Positions 33,523-42,437 of a stretch of 64,000 nt of DNA are shown one piece after another (within the stretch, counting starts at the first letter, position 1; each line of letters begins with the position of its first letter). Source of the stretch: Hymenobacter sp. GOD-10R (GTDB taxonomy: Bacteria > Bacteroidota > Bacteroidia > Cytophagales > Hymenobacteraceae). The position numbers and the translations under genes are program-made. The stretch covers positions 4,099,001-4,163,000 of the forward strand of contig NZ_CP141184.1 in NCBI RefSeq assembly GCF_035609205.1, given 5' to 3'. Under the pieces are notes generated by a model that worked only from the letters and a program-made list of their open reading frames with translations, searched no databases and had not been told where the DNA came from.

Positions 33523-35754
33523 TTAGATAATATCCAATCCATCCACGATGCCATACTTGCCGCTGGCGTTGCGAATGGTTAAGGAATGCGTTACGTTCGA
33601 ATCAAACCCATTAAGCACGATGGGGCTGGTATCCGCTGCCGTGGTGGTGTAGACTAGCTGCCCATCCACCAGGATTTCGTTTGAAAACAACGCGTCGGTG
33701 CTTTGCAAGAGACGAATACCACTGCCTTTAAACCCCGCTAATAGGGTTGCCGTGTACTGCGCAGAGTCCGGACAATACCGCAGCGTCGAGCCGCGCAGCA
33801 TGTTGCTGGTTCCAGTCAGCCAGTTGTCGGCGAATCCCCACGCGCCCGGCGTATTATCGTCTATTTGGTCACCCGCCGCCCACGGCGTCGTCCTGCCCGC
33901 CGCTGAACGGTAACTCCACATGAGGAAGGTGCCATTTTCCGCGTAGAAGTCGAATTGAAAAATGTAGGTCTCGCCAATGGGTACCGCGACGCCTTTTAGG
34001 GTACCAGTCAGCAAGTGGTGGTTGGCCTGATTCGGAATGTTGAAAATGAGCGTGCTGTCTGTGGCGTTTTCCAGACTCAGCTGATACGGTCCTGCTGTTA
34101 AGTTACTGAGTGCAATATCGGTTACGCTGCTACCAGTAGCCGTGTAGGACTGATTGCGCCCGTTGTTGCCGTCGAAGGGGATCGGCGAAGAGTAGGCTCG
34201 ATTGACGAAGGCGCTGCTATCTGGTGTTAGAGGGGCGGTGGGTAGCCCCGTGCTACTTCCCGCGTCAGGGTAGTTTAAGCCGATATCACTTGTGCCATCT
34301 ATTGCCGTCAACGATGGGTGTCCTAGTACGTAGTTTCGCTTGAAAATAAGGCCCACTATTGTTCCTCCATCGCGCGTGCTAACAGCGTAGGTTTGCCGGC
34401 CAACGGTGTTGGTAATGTAGTTATCGGAGACAGTGCTATTGAAGACAGGCGGCGCAATGACCGCAAACGGACGGTACACATTGATATCCGAATAGCCAGA
34501 GAGGTCGTACCCGTTGTCGGAAATAGAATTAAAGCGAATCGTTTGATTCGGCATAGCACACTGCACGCCACCGTTGGCATTACGGATAATGGTGCAATTC
34601 CACACCGTGTTATTCGGAGCGTTTAAATCAGCGCCATACGCACTATTATTGGTAATTAACGCCTTTTCAATTCGGTTATACGTGCCATCTCCGCGTCCAA
34701 ATCCACCCTCACAGTAGGTACCAGCAAACTGCGGATAGCCTGGTGCGAGTGGATTGCGGCGGGCGCTGTGATATTTGCCGCCAAAGATGTAGGTATAGGA
34801 GGCGTGTAGCCGAGCGTTATCTGAATAGGCAAAGCCTGCTTCACAATTCAGCACAAGCACGCCATCTGTGCTACGCCCAGGCAGATCTGAGTCGTAGGTG
34901 AGGGTGGCAACGTTGAAGCTACGCAAGGTAGTAGCGCCCGTGCCTGTGGTAACGATATTGCCGTTAATAGAGCTGGTCAGCACGGAGTCACGCAGCACAG
35001 AGTTGCGTACGTTATGAAACCGCGCACCCGCTCCTGCGCAGTCTTTTACCGCGACGTTGTGAATCAGGTGCTCGCTGCCGCCATTGACAAAAATGCCGAT
35101 GCCTTCGACCGTGGTTTGTGTAGAACTCCACCACGGATTGAGGTATGGTTGTGGGGTGTTGGCGGGGGAGCCAGGCGAATTGATCCAGTTCTTTTGATTG
35201 GTCCAGTTGCCATCAATGGTTAAATGTTCTACGCCACTATTGGTAGTGGAGGCGAGCGTGATAGCAGGATAAAACTTACTGTTGGAGGTGTAGCCGGAGT
35301 TGTACTCCGTGCTACTTGGGTCCATGTTGTTCTTAGTGAACGTTACGCCTGAAGGAGCCGCAGCGACTTTGAGCGTGGTGCGATCTGCCCCGCGACCCGC
35401 TAGTACTACGCCACTGGGTAGTTGAATGCCTTTGGGTTGGTAGGTCGCACTGGTCAGGAAAGCAGTGGCAATGAGCACGATGCCAGCAGGTAGAATCACG
35501 AATCGTTTGCCGGACTGCGCGGCCACCTGCGCGGCTTGGTTGATAGCATCCGTGCTGTCCGTCGTGCCGTTGCCCGATGCGCCGTACTGCCCCGCAAACA
35601 CCGCCTCCGGATCGGAGTACCCACCTGCGCTATAGTTGTTCAGAAACTGGGTTGCCTCTGCAACCACAGCAGACATAGCTACCGCGTCGGCTGTAAAGCC
35701 AGGATCACCGGGAACACGGGTAATCGCAACGTAAGGAGTGATATTGTTAGGCAT
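33523..35754 (-). CDS. Tail spike with pectate-lyase-like beta-helix (second spike)
   Basis: A 743-aa protein. YGASGNGTTDSTDAINQA is the start of a Pectate_lyase_3 type right-handed beta-helix; many Asn-rich strand repeats follow (about 60-520). The C-terminal part (about 640-743) has a jelly-roll-like block with GSGIRLLQSTDALF, seen with carbohydrate-active modules. It probably binds or cuts the host capsule. It overlaps the gene upstream by 8 bp. Confidence 0.75.
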   Translation of the reverse strand: MPNNITPYVAITRVPGDPGFTADAVAMSAVVAEATQFLNNYSAGGYSDPEAVFAGQYGASGNGTTDSTDAINQAAQVAAQSGKRFVILPAGIVLIATAFLTSATYQPKGIQLPSGVVLAGRGADRTTLKVAAAPSGVTFTKNNMDPSSTEYNSGYTSNSKFYPAITLASTTNSGVEHLTIDGNWTNQKNWINSPGSPANTPQPYLNPWWSSTQTTVEGIGIFVNGGSEHLIHNVAVKDCAGAGARFHNVRNSVLRDSVLTSSINGNIVTTGTGATTLRSFNVATLTYDSDLPGRSTDGVLVLNCEAGFAYSDNARLHASYTYIFGGKYHSARRNPLAPGYPQFAGTYCEGGFGRGDGTYNRIEKALITNNSAYGADLNAPNNTVWNCTIIRNANGGVQCAMPNQTIRFNSISDNGYDLSGYSDINVYRPFAVIAPPVFNSTVSDNYITNTVGRQTYAVSTRDGGTIVGLIFKRNYVLGHPSLTAIDGTSDIGLNYPDAGSSTGLPTAPLTPDSSAFVNRAYSSPIPFDGNNGRNQSYTATGSSVTDIALSNLTAGPYQLSLENATDSTLIFNIPNQANHHLLTGTLKGVAVPIGETYIFQFDFYAENGTFLMWSYRSAAGRTTPWAAGDQIDDNTPGAWGFADNWLTGTSNMLRGSTLRYCPDSAQYTATLLAGFKGSGIRLLQSTDALFSNEILVDGQLVYTTTAADTSPIVLNGFDSNVTHSLTIRNASGKYGIVDGLDII

Positions 35755-36967
35755 TGGGGTTTTCTTGTAAGGCGTTAATGCGGGTGACTAAGCCAGCGAT
35801 ATCAGCAGAAAGCGTAGTCAAGCGGTCGGTGCGGGCCTGGGTGTCGTAGTTTTCGGTATAGCGGTCGTTGTCGCCGCTGCTGCTGCCACAGGCTAGTCCT
35901 TTGTGCCGGTCGCCCGCGGTAGGAGGAAAGGCGGGTTTCAGCTGGTAGGACAGTTTGTCGCTGGAAAACACGTACATGTAATCTTCCAGGAAGCCGGTTT
36001 TGGCCGGGTCGGTGTCGGCGAGTTCGGCGTTGATGACCCGGTGGGCTTGGATGGAGTCAGCAGCCAGGGGAAGTGGGCCAAACCACTGATTCGGGTCGCC
36101 GGTGGCCGTGAACTCGAACGGCAGCACGCTCGCGGCTGGGGCAGGTGCAGCCTGCTCAAGCGTTGTAATGCGTTGTTCGTGGTCGGCTAGCTCTGCTTCG
36201 TTGAGGTCAAAGCGGGCATCGTTGGCGGCTCTAGCTTGGTCATCGGTGTAAGCCGTTGTTGTACCCCCCGTGAGGGCATTTCCAACCGGGCCCCGCCAGA
36301 TATAGGTTCCGGGCAAGGCCATGAACCCACCAGCGACCCGCTTCAGCCAAAAGGAATCACCTGGATTAACCAGTACATTCGAGTAGGTAGTATCGGTGTA
36401 GGTCAGGAACAGTCCCCCATCGGCTGCGTCCACGTACTGCCCTACTTGCTGCGAGACGGGCACCCGCACGCAGATCACCTGTCCAATCTGGTCTACCTTC
36501 AGTAAGGTGTGGCCAGAGAAGTTGGTCGTACTGCGTAGCTCCACCACGTTCACATCGGGCGCGAACGTGATTGTTTTCTCGTTGTTGTTGGCCCGTACAT
36601 CTGCTTGGTAGTAGCTGAAAAGAGCGACCCCCGCCCCCGAGCTAGCGGCTACGTACTGCTCAATCGTGGTCTGATCTGTCGTCGAGAACGGCAGCAGGCC
36701 CCAGCTAGGAGCGGGTTGCGTGGCATCAAACAGCACGCTCCAGTTGCCGCCCGAGGGGGCCGCGTTGGCGGTCATGTCCTTGCCTGACTGCCACCACTTC
36801 AGCCCGTAGATGAACACGTCGTCTTTCTTGACGGCAGTGTTTTGACCGGGCACGAACACGCCGCGCAGGGGCAAGCCTAGCTTGGCTACAATGTCGGTTA
36901 GTTCTTCTTGGAGGTTGGCAAAACCGGGGCGGCTAGCGGCAACCTCCTGTGGTGGTAGGTTATCCAT
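35747..36967 (-). CDS. Tail fibre or spike-connecting protein
   Basis: A 406-aa phage protein of unknown family. A predicted beta-rich N-terminal half (DDVFIYGLKWWQSGKD region) is followed by a coiled-coil stretch (DEAELADHEQRITTLEQA, about 250-270) and a C-terminal region ending in a second short coil. Being between two spikes, it may be a fibre subunit or connector. Confidence 0.55.
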   Translation of the reverse strand: MDNLPPQEVAASRPGFANLQEELTDIVAKLGLPLRGVFVPGQNTAVKKDDVFIYGLKWWQSGKDMTANAAPSGGNWSVLFDATQPAPSWGLLPFSTTDQTTIEQYVAASSGAGVALFSYYQADVRANNNEKTITFAPDVNVVELRSTTNFSGHTLLKVDQIGQVICVRVPVSQQVGQYVDAADGGLFLTYTDTTYSNVLVNPGDSFWLKRVAGGFMALPGTYIWRGPVGNALTGGTTTAYTDDQARAANDARFDLNEAELADHEQRITTLEQAAPAPAASVLPFEFTATGDPNQWFGPLPLAADSIQAHRVINAELADTDPAKTGFLEDYMYVFSSDKLSYQLKPAFPPTAGDRHKGLACGSSSGDNDRYTENYDTQARTDRLTTLSADIAGLVTRINALQENPNA

Positions 36968-39474
36968 TAGATCGTACGGGCCTCGGTGAAGTCGTTCAGG
37001 CTGGAGCCGATATTCCAGCGGTTGTTTTGCAGGATGAGCTTATTGGCCGCGATGTTCTGAAGCACCGTGCCGCTGATCACCGTGTTGTAGGCCCCGCGGT
37101 TGAGGTTGTAGGCATTCGCGCAGTTGTTGGCCGTGTTGTTCTGGAAGATAGAGCCCAGGATAGCTGGCGTGTTGATGGTGAGCGTGCCGCCGGCCAGCTG
37201 CACAAAGAGGTCGTTGATGTAGCCGTTAGGGAAATCGTCGTCAATCTTGGCCTGGGTGTTAGGCACCAGCGAGTTGATGATGTTATCCCGGCACTCGTAG
37301 TTGATGGCTAGGTTGCCGAATAGCTCGCCCACCACGTACACGTTGGGATGCATAGCGATATTGACGCCCATGCGGCCGGCGGTGTCCGATACCGTGTTGC
37401 GCTTCACCTCAATGTTGTAGCAGGGCAGCATGCCGAAGGTGGTGCTGTTGCTCGTGAGCTGCTTGGGCGTGATGTCGATGCTGCCCGAGTCGGTCAGCAC
37501 GTTGTCGACAATGGTCGCGTCGTCGGTGGCATTGTAGTAGATTTCAATACCGCGCTGATTGCCCACGAACGTATTGCCCCGCACCAGCCAGCCACGCGTG
37601 CCCCACACAAAAATGCCGTAGCGGCTCGTGCCGTCGGGGATGATAGCCCAGGCCGAAGCCAGGGTCAAGGTCGTGCCGCTCCGGCTGACAATGGTGCGCC
37701 ACTGGCCCATGCCTTTGCCGGCCACAATGGCGACCACCACATCGACGGAAGGCTGCAAAAAGCTGTTGCTCCAGCTCTTATTGGCGTCGACTAGCGTGGT
37801 GGCGGTGGCGCTCGTCACCGTGCCGACTTCCGCGTCGGGCTGGTAGTTGGCGCCTTGCTCGGCCACGATGCTTTCGCCGTCGTTGATGTGCAAGGCGCCT
37901 ACGGGGTTGATCAGCTCAAACTTGTTGCGCTGAAAGGTGATGCCCCGCGAAAACTCCATGCTCAGCTGGTGGCTTACCAAATCGCCGTACTGCCCGCCGT
38001 CGGCGGCGTTTTTCCACGTCTTGCTGCCGTCGCGCTGAAAGAGGCTGTCTTCGATGAGCGTGTTGATCGTGCCGCCCCGCTCGCCCGAGAAGTTGAAGGC
38101 CACGCAGCCAGTGGCGTGGTACACCTTGTTGTTGCGCCACACCCCGTTGCGGCTGCCGTCTAGCTGAAACGAGTTGTAGTAGCCTTTCAGCCCGAACGTG
38201 TTGCCCTGGTAGAACTCGCAGCCCTCGATGTAGAAGCGGTCCATGTTGAACATTTCCAGGCGCCGACCTAGGTTGATGTTCCACGACACGTTCTTTAGTA
38301 CCACGTACTTGGTCAGGTTAGAATAGAGCCCGTACTGCCACTCGCCATTCTGCGACTGGTTTTCAATGCTCAAATCCATCAGGCCGAAGACCTGCCCGCC
38401 CCCGTTGGTTTCCCAATCCATGAACGAGCCCGTAGCGTTGTTCACGCCGTAGATGATCTTGGTTTGGGTCTTGCCTGCCCCGCGCAAAATGACATTGCGC
38501 GTGAGCTGGAAATTAGAGTTGATGCGGTAGGTCCCAGGTGGTAGATACACCACCCCGCCGCCGGCGTCGCGGGCCGCGTAGATAGCCGCTTGCAGCGCGT
38601 CGTGGTCGTTGGCTACGCCGTCCCCGACCGCCTTCTGCGTAAGCCGGCTATCGGTTTTGAGGTTGTAGATGTTATTGAGGTACTTAAACTGATGCGACCA
38701 GCCAACCGAAATATCCAGCGGGTTGGCCGTGCTGGCAATGACTTGCAGCGAATACGGCAGCTTTACCTCGCCTTGGTCCGAGCGCAGCCCGTTGTTGTAG
38801 TACACGTCCCAGAAGCCCTGGCCCAGCGAGCTCGGCACGTTGAGTTTCACGTCGTAGGCATCGCCGAAGCTGGTATCAATGCTGGCATTTACCGACGTTG
38901 AGCCCTGCACGAAGCGCACGGCGGGCGTCTTGCCGGTAAAGCGCAGGTTTTTGCCTAGCAGCCGCACCGTGCCGCCGGCGACAACTTCGGGCGAATCGAA
39001 GTGCAGGCCGCGGGCGCGGTTGATGAATTTGGAGGCACTGCGCTGGGTGGTGTTGCCGACCCACACCTCGTACAAGTCCAGCGGGAAGCTGGTCGGAATC
39101 ATGTAGGTGGCCTGCCCGTAGCCGGTGACCTTGCCCACAATGCGCATGCTGCGACTCATGCCCGCCCGGGCGATGTACACATTCGAGCCGTCGGGCACGG
39201 CGCCCTGCACGCTCAGGTTGTCGCCGGCTACCCCGCTTTCGCCGTGGTGGAAGATAGCGAGGTCGGCGCTCAGGGTTTGGCCCGCGCCAATCACTAAATC
39301 GGTAGGCCGCGAGACGCGCGTCACGCCGCCGGCCGCGTTGCCATTGGCAGCGGCTACGCGAATATCAAGCGCATCAGGCAAGCCCGCGGCGAGCCACTCG
39401 GCAGCAGTCAGCTTGATAGCTCCGTTCTCAACGGTAGCACCGGGGCAGAGAGTAGGTAAAGAGGTGTACGCCAT
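36967..39474 (-). CDS. Tail spike with IPT/TIG-like and pectate-lyase domains (first spike)
   Basis: An 835-aa protein. Residues about 155-240 look like an IPT/TIG Ig-like domain (VRLLGKNLRFTG). From about 280, the block VGDGVANDHDALQAAIYAAR and VVYLPPGTYRINSN begins a Pectate_lyase_3 beta-helix that runs with Asn/Gly-rich turns to about 720. Such proteins are receptor-binding spikes or capsule depolymerases. It shares one base with the next gene (TAATG). Confidence 0.8.
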   Translation of the reverse strand: MAYTSLPTLCPGATVENGAIKLTAAEWLAAGLPDALDIRVAAANGNAAGGVTRVSRPTDLVIGAGQTLSADLAIFHHGESGVAGDNLSVQGAVPDGSNVYIARAGMSRSMRIVGKVTGYGQATYMIPTSFPLDLYEVWVGNTTQRSASKFINRARGLHFDSPEVVAGGTVRLLGKNLRFTGKTPAVRFVQGSTSVNASIDTSFGDAYDVKLNVPSSLGQGFWDVYYNNGLRSDQGEVKLPYSLQVIASTANPLDISVGWSHQFKYLNNIYNLKTDSRLTQKAVGDGVANDHDALQAAIYAARDAGGGVVYLPPGTYRINSNFQLTRNVILRGAGKTQTKIIYGVNNATGSFMDWETNGGGQVFGLMDLSIENQSQNGEWQYGLYSNLTKYVVLKNVSWNINLGRRLEMFNMDRFYIEGCEFYQGNTFGLKGYYNSFQLDGSRNGVWRNNKVYHATGCVAFNFSGERGGTINTLIEDSLFQRDGSKTWKNAADGGQYGDLVSHQLSMEFSRGITFQRNKFELINPVGALHINDGESIVAEQGANYQPDAEVGTVTSATATTLVDANKSWSNSFLQPSVDVVVAIVAGKGMGQWRTIVSRSGTTLTLASAWAIIPDGTSRYGIFVWGTRGWLVRGNTFVGNQRGIEIYYNATDDATIVDNVLTDSGSIDITPKQLTSNSTTFGMLPCYNIEVKRNTVSDTAGRMGVNIAMHPNVYVVGELFGNLAINYECRDNIINSLVPNTQAKIDDDFPNGYINDLFVQLAGGTLTINTPAILGSIFQNNTANNCANAYNLNRGAYNTVISGTVLQNIAANKLILQNNRWNIGSSLNDFTEARTI

Positions 39475-39477
39475 GGG

Positions 39478-40719
39478 TCAGACAGTTGCGGCTTCGTACT
39501 GGTCGGGTGTGGAGTAATTGGCGACGAGGGGCACGCTCGTCGTAGTGCCGCTGCTCGTGGCCATGGCTGGTGCGGCGGGCGTGGTACCGGCTGGTGGCGC
39601 GGCGCTGCTGATGGGCTCGGCTTCGTAGGCCGCGGGGCTGCTGTAGCCCGTGACCAACGGCACGCTAGAGGTGGTGCCGCTCTGCGTAGCCGCCCCTGGC
39701 GCAGCGGGTGTGCCTGTGGGCGGGTCTGGGTCGGGGTCTGGGTCAGGCGCTACCGTGCCTAGCAGCAGCACGGCGCGCAGCTTGTCGCCTTCACGGGCGC
39801 CCGTGGCCAGCACGGTGAGCCGGTGCGTGTCGGGGTTGAGCACGTAGTCGTCATCATCCAGCACGCGCCCGCGGGTATTCTTGACGAGTAGCACATCGAA
39901 GGCCGTCTCGGGCACTTCGACCGAAGGATTAGCGGCCGTCCAGGTGAAAGTGAGCTTGGAGACGTTCAGGCCCGTGCTGCCTTCTGCGGTGGCGTTGAGC
40001 TTGAAGCGAACGGCAGCCGACAGCAAGTCTTCGCCGATGCTATTCGGCTTAACATTCAGCTTGAGCGTGCCGGCTAGGTCGTTGACCTCGGGAGCAATCG
40101 TGGCGCTCTCCTGCACGAAGGCGGCAACGGCATCCTGCACCGCCTCGGCGAAATCGGTAATAGCCGAAGACAGGTGCGTGTGAACCTGCTCAGCCTTGCC
40201 GTTGATGATGTTTTGTAGGCCTTGGCTCAGCAGATTTAAACCAATGTTGCGGATGTAAACCGTGTAGATTTCATCTGCCGTGGTAATCGTCAGCTTACCA
40301 CTGGGCTCATCGAACTGCGCCCCGGTCACATCATCCGCGTTCGGGTCGCCACCTGCTGAGGTAGGCAGGTTCAGGCTTTTAGTAGCACCACTACGGCGTG
40401 TTACCAGCAGCGTGCCGCCGTTGATGTCCAGATCAACCACGTCCAAGGGACCGCCTGCGCCCGTGCCGCCTGCTTTAGGCTTTAGCCCAGCATTGGTGAG
40501 GTCTGATCCCCACGCATGATCCACGCACTCACCGCCGATGATGACGCCGACCGTGCGGCCGTTGAAGCGCACGCTCTGCGGCACCGTGGCCACGGCGTCG
40601 GCTATGGAATCATAAGGACCGTACCACGCATCCAGGGGACGCGGGTTTTTGAGTCGGATGCTGATGGGCAGCTCCAGCGCTTCTTTCAGCCATGTCTGAA
40701 TTGTCGAGAGCAGGCCCAT
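39478..40719 (-). CDS. Tail protein with C-terminal duplicated 34-aa repeat
   Basis: A 413-aa protein. The N-terminus (PLDAWYGPYDSIADAVATVP) resembles fibre-base or baseplate adaptors. The last ~80 residues contain two copies of a repeat beginning TPAAP and containing SVPLV and a Tyr-Glu-Ala end. It is acidic and proline-rich between (DPDPDPDPP). It probably anchors the spikes. Confidence 0.6.
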   Translation of the reverse strand: MGLLSTIQTWLKEALELPISIRLKNPRPLDAWYGPYDSIADAVATVPQSVRFNGRTVGVIIGGECVDHAWGSDLTNAGLKPKAGGTGAGGPLDVVDLDINGGTLLVTRRSGATKSLNLPTSAGGDPNADDVTGAQFDEPSGKLTITTADEIYTVYIRNIGLNLLSQGLQNIINGKAEQVHTHLSSAITDFAEAVQDAVAAFVQESATIAPEVNDLAGTLKLNVKPNSIGEDLLSAAVRFKLNATAEGSTGLNVSKLTFTWTAANPSVEVPETAFDVLLVKNTRGRVLDDDDYVLNPDTHRLTVLATGAREGDKLRAVLLLGTVAPDPDPDPDPPTGTPAAPGAATQSGTTSSVPLVTGYSSPAAYEAEPISSAAPPAGTTPAAPAMATSSGTTTSVPLVANYSTPDQYEAATV

Positions 40720-41870
40720 TAGCTAAGCGTGACTTGGTGACGGTGAGAAGCACTGTAGGCCTCGGCAATCGTGAGGCGCCACACTTTGTGCCCGTAGGGT
40801 GTGCTGCCGGCGTCCTGCACCTGCAAGGCGCTAGCGTTGTAGGGCATCGGTGCATTGAAGCCATCCAGATCAATCACGCTTACCGTCAGGTTGTCGGGCG
40901 CTACGATTTCGAACGTCAGCGCTACAGTGCCCGTGTTCAGAATGAACTGGTTGCCGTCGACGGTAAGCCGACTAAAGGGCAGCGCCCGAGCTTTGGCTGA
41001 CGTATCGGAGGGGCCAGCCGTGGGGCCGTAGAACAGTCGAGGCGCACCGCTCACGCTGGCCTGCGCCTGCACGGTGCCGGCACCAATGCGACCGGGGGCG
41101 GGGTTGCCTTGGTCGCTGAGCTTCAGCGGTCCTTGAGCGTATCCGAACGTGGCGTAATAGGTCACGACCTCTTCGCCAATCTTGTAGGTGTCGGTGAAGG
41201 CAGGGTAGGCAATCGGTGCCGTGTTGTCGGAAGCTAGCTGGGTGCCATCACGGCGCAGCTGGTAGCTGGTGAGTGCGCCCGCGTTGCCTTGGTTGAAACC
41301 AGGTGTTAGTACCGGCTTGATAGTGGTGCCACGCTCCACATAGCCCTGCATTGAGCTAGCTAGGCTGGCGCTCGGTTGGTCGTAGCCTGGGAACTGTTCT
41401 TTCACTAGCAAGCGCCGCGCAAATTCCTGCACGGTACCCGTGAAGGTGGCGTTGAAGCGGTCTCGAAATTCGGTGATGTTGGCCAGCGTAATCAGGCCGC
41501 CACCGCCACCGAGGCCGGGCGTGAACTTGCCCGTGGCCACGTCGTAGCTGCCAAAGCTGCCACCTTGCTGGGCGTTACCGAGGTCAGCGTCAGCAGCGTT
41601 GAAGCCCGCAAGCAACCCTAGGTTGTCGCCGTCAGTGAGTTGGTAGAGCTGACCAGGCGCAAGCCCGCCGTCGGCCTGTAGCTGCTGAAGTTCCGCTACC
41701 GACACGGCAATCACTTCCTCGCCTTGCAGCTTGAACGTATCAATCAGATCATCGAAGTGCTTAATGACTTCGGCCGAGCGCGTAATGGTGGTGGCCGCCG
41801 GCCCGCCGCTTTTAACGATGAGGACCTTGCGGCTTTGCGTTTTAAGCTGCGAGCGGGTTTTCTTAGCCAT
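40719..41870 (-). CDS. Tail or baseplate protein, unknown family
   Basis: A 383-aa protein. It has a basic N-terminus (MAKKTRSQLKTQSRK), a glycine loop (PGLGGGGGLI), and a beta-rich C-terminal half. It starts 3 bp after the adaptor-like gene and shares one base with the next. No family recognised; context suggests a tail tip or fibre-related part. Confidence 0.55.
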   Translation of the reverse strand: MAKKTRSQLKTQSRKVLIVKSGGPAATTITRSAEVIKHFDDLIDTFKLQGEEVIAVSVAELQQLQADGGLAPGQLYQLTDGDNLGLLAGFNAADADLGNAQQGGSFGSYDVATGKFTPGLGGGGGLITLANITEFRDRFNATFTGTVQEFARRLLVKEQFPGYDQPSASLASSMQGYVERGTTIKPVLTPGFNQGNAGALTSYQLRRDGTQLASDNTAPIAYPAFTDTYKIGEEVVTYYATFGYAQGPLKLSDQGNPAPGRIGAGTVQAQASVSGAPRLFYGPTAGPSDTSAKARALPFSRLTVDGNQFILNTGTVALTFEIVAPDNLTVSVIDLDGFNAPMPYNASALQVQDAGSTPYGHKVWRLTIAEAYSASHRHQVTLS

Positions 41871-41873
41871 TGC

Positions 41874-42437
41874 CTAGATCGCGTGAAATTGCAGGCCGCC
41901 TTTGCTTTGGCGACCCGTGCGGCGCGGTGGGCAGCCACAGGGAGTAGTGGGTAGAGGCCGGTAGGCTTTGAGCTGCTTCTCGAAAAGGGCGCGGTAGTGA
42001 TTGCGCTTGTCGAGAATATCCTGCTTCATCTCGTTGCGCTGCGCGCTCGGCACGGGTTGGCCGCCTTCGTTGAAGAACTCCACGCCGCGCGGGGTCACGT
42101 GAAAGCCGTGGTAGGTAAAGAGGCGGCGGTAAGTTTCCAGCGCGAACCACGCGCGCACGGCTTCGAATAGCTGATGCTCTTTGAGGGCCTGCTGATCTTC
42201 GGCGGGCAAGAGCGTGATTTCTTCTAGCGTCAATTCCGCGTAGCTAGCGAGCTCGGCTTTGCGCTCGGTATCTAGCTTGGTGTAGGCCACGAGCGTGCGC
42301 TGCTCGGCTTCTAAGAGCGCGGGCTGCACGTCGAAGAGCCACGCGTCTTTGATGTAGGGGTTGACGAGGTGATCGGGCGTATTCTCCGAGAACTGCACGA
42401 ACTCCGGCAAGTCCTTTTTGGAAATCAGGAAGTTCAT
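41874..42437 (-). CDS. Phage protein after portal (possible head-tail connector)
   Basis: A 187-aa mainly alpha-helical protein beginning MNFLISKKDLPEFVQFSEN. It ends with a Cys/Pro-rich tail (TTPCGCPP). It overlaps the portal gene by 4 bp (ATGA). Connector proteins of this size often follow the portal; sequence alone does not prove it. Confidence 0.5.
   Translation of the reverse strand: MNFLISKKDLPEFVQFSENTPDHLVNPYIKDAWLFDVQPALLEAEQRTLVAYTKLDTERKAELASYAELTLEEITLLPAEDQQALKEHQLFEAVRAWFALETYRRLFTYHGFHVTPRGVEFFNEGGQPVPSAQRNEMKQDILDKRNHYRALFEKQLKAYRPLPTTPCGCPPRRTGRQSKGGLQFHAI

Noticed and set aside
33523..41870. Diversity-generating retroelement in the fibre region
   Set aside because: No reverse transcriptase and no template/variable repeat pair was seen.
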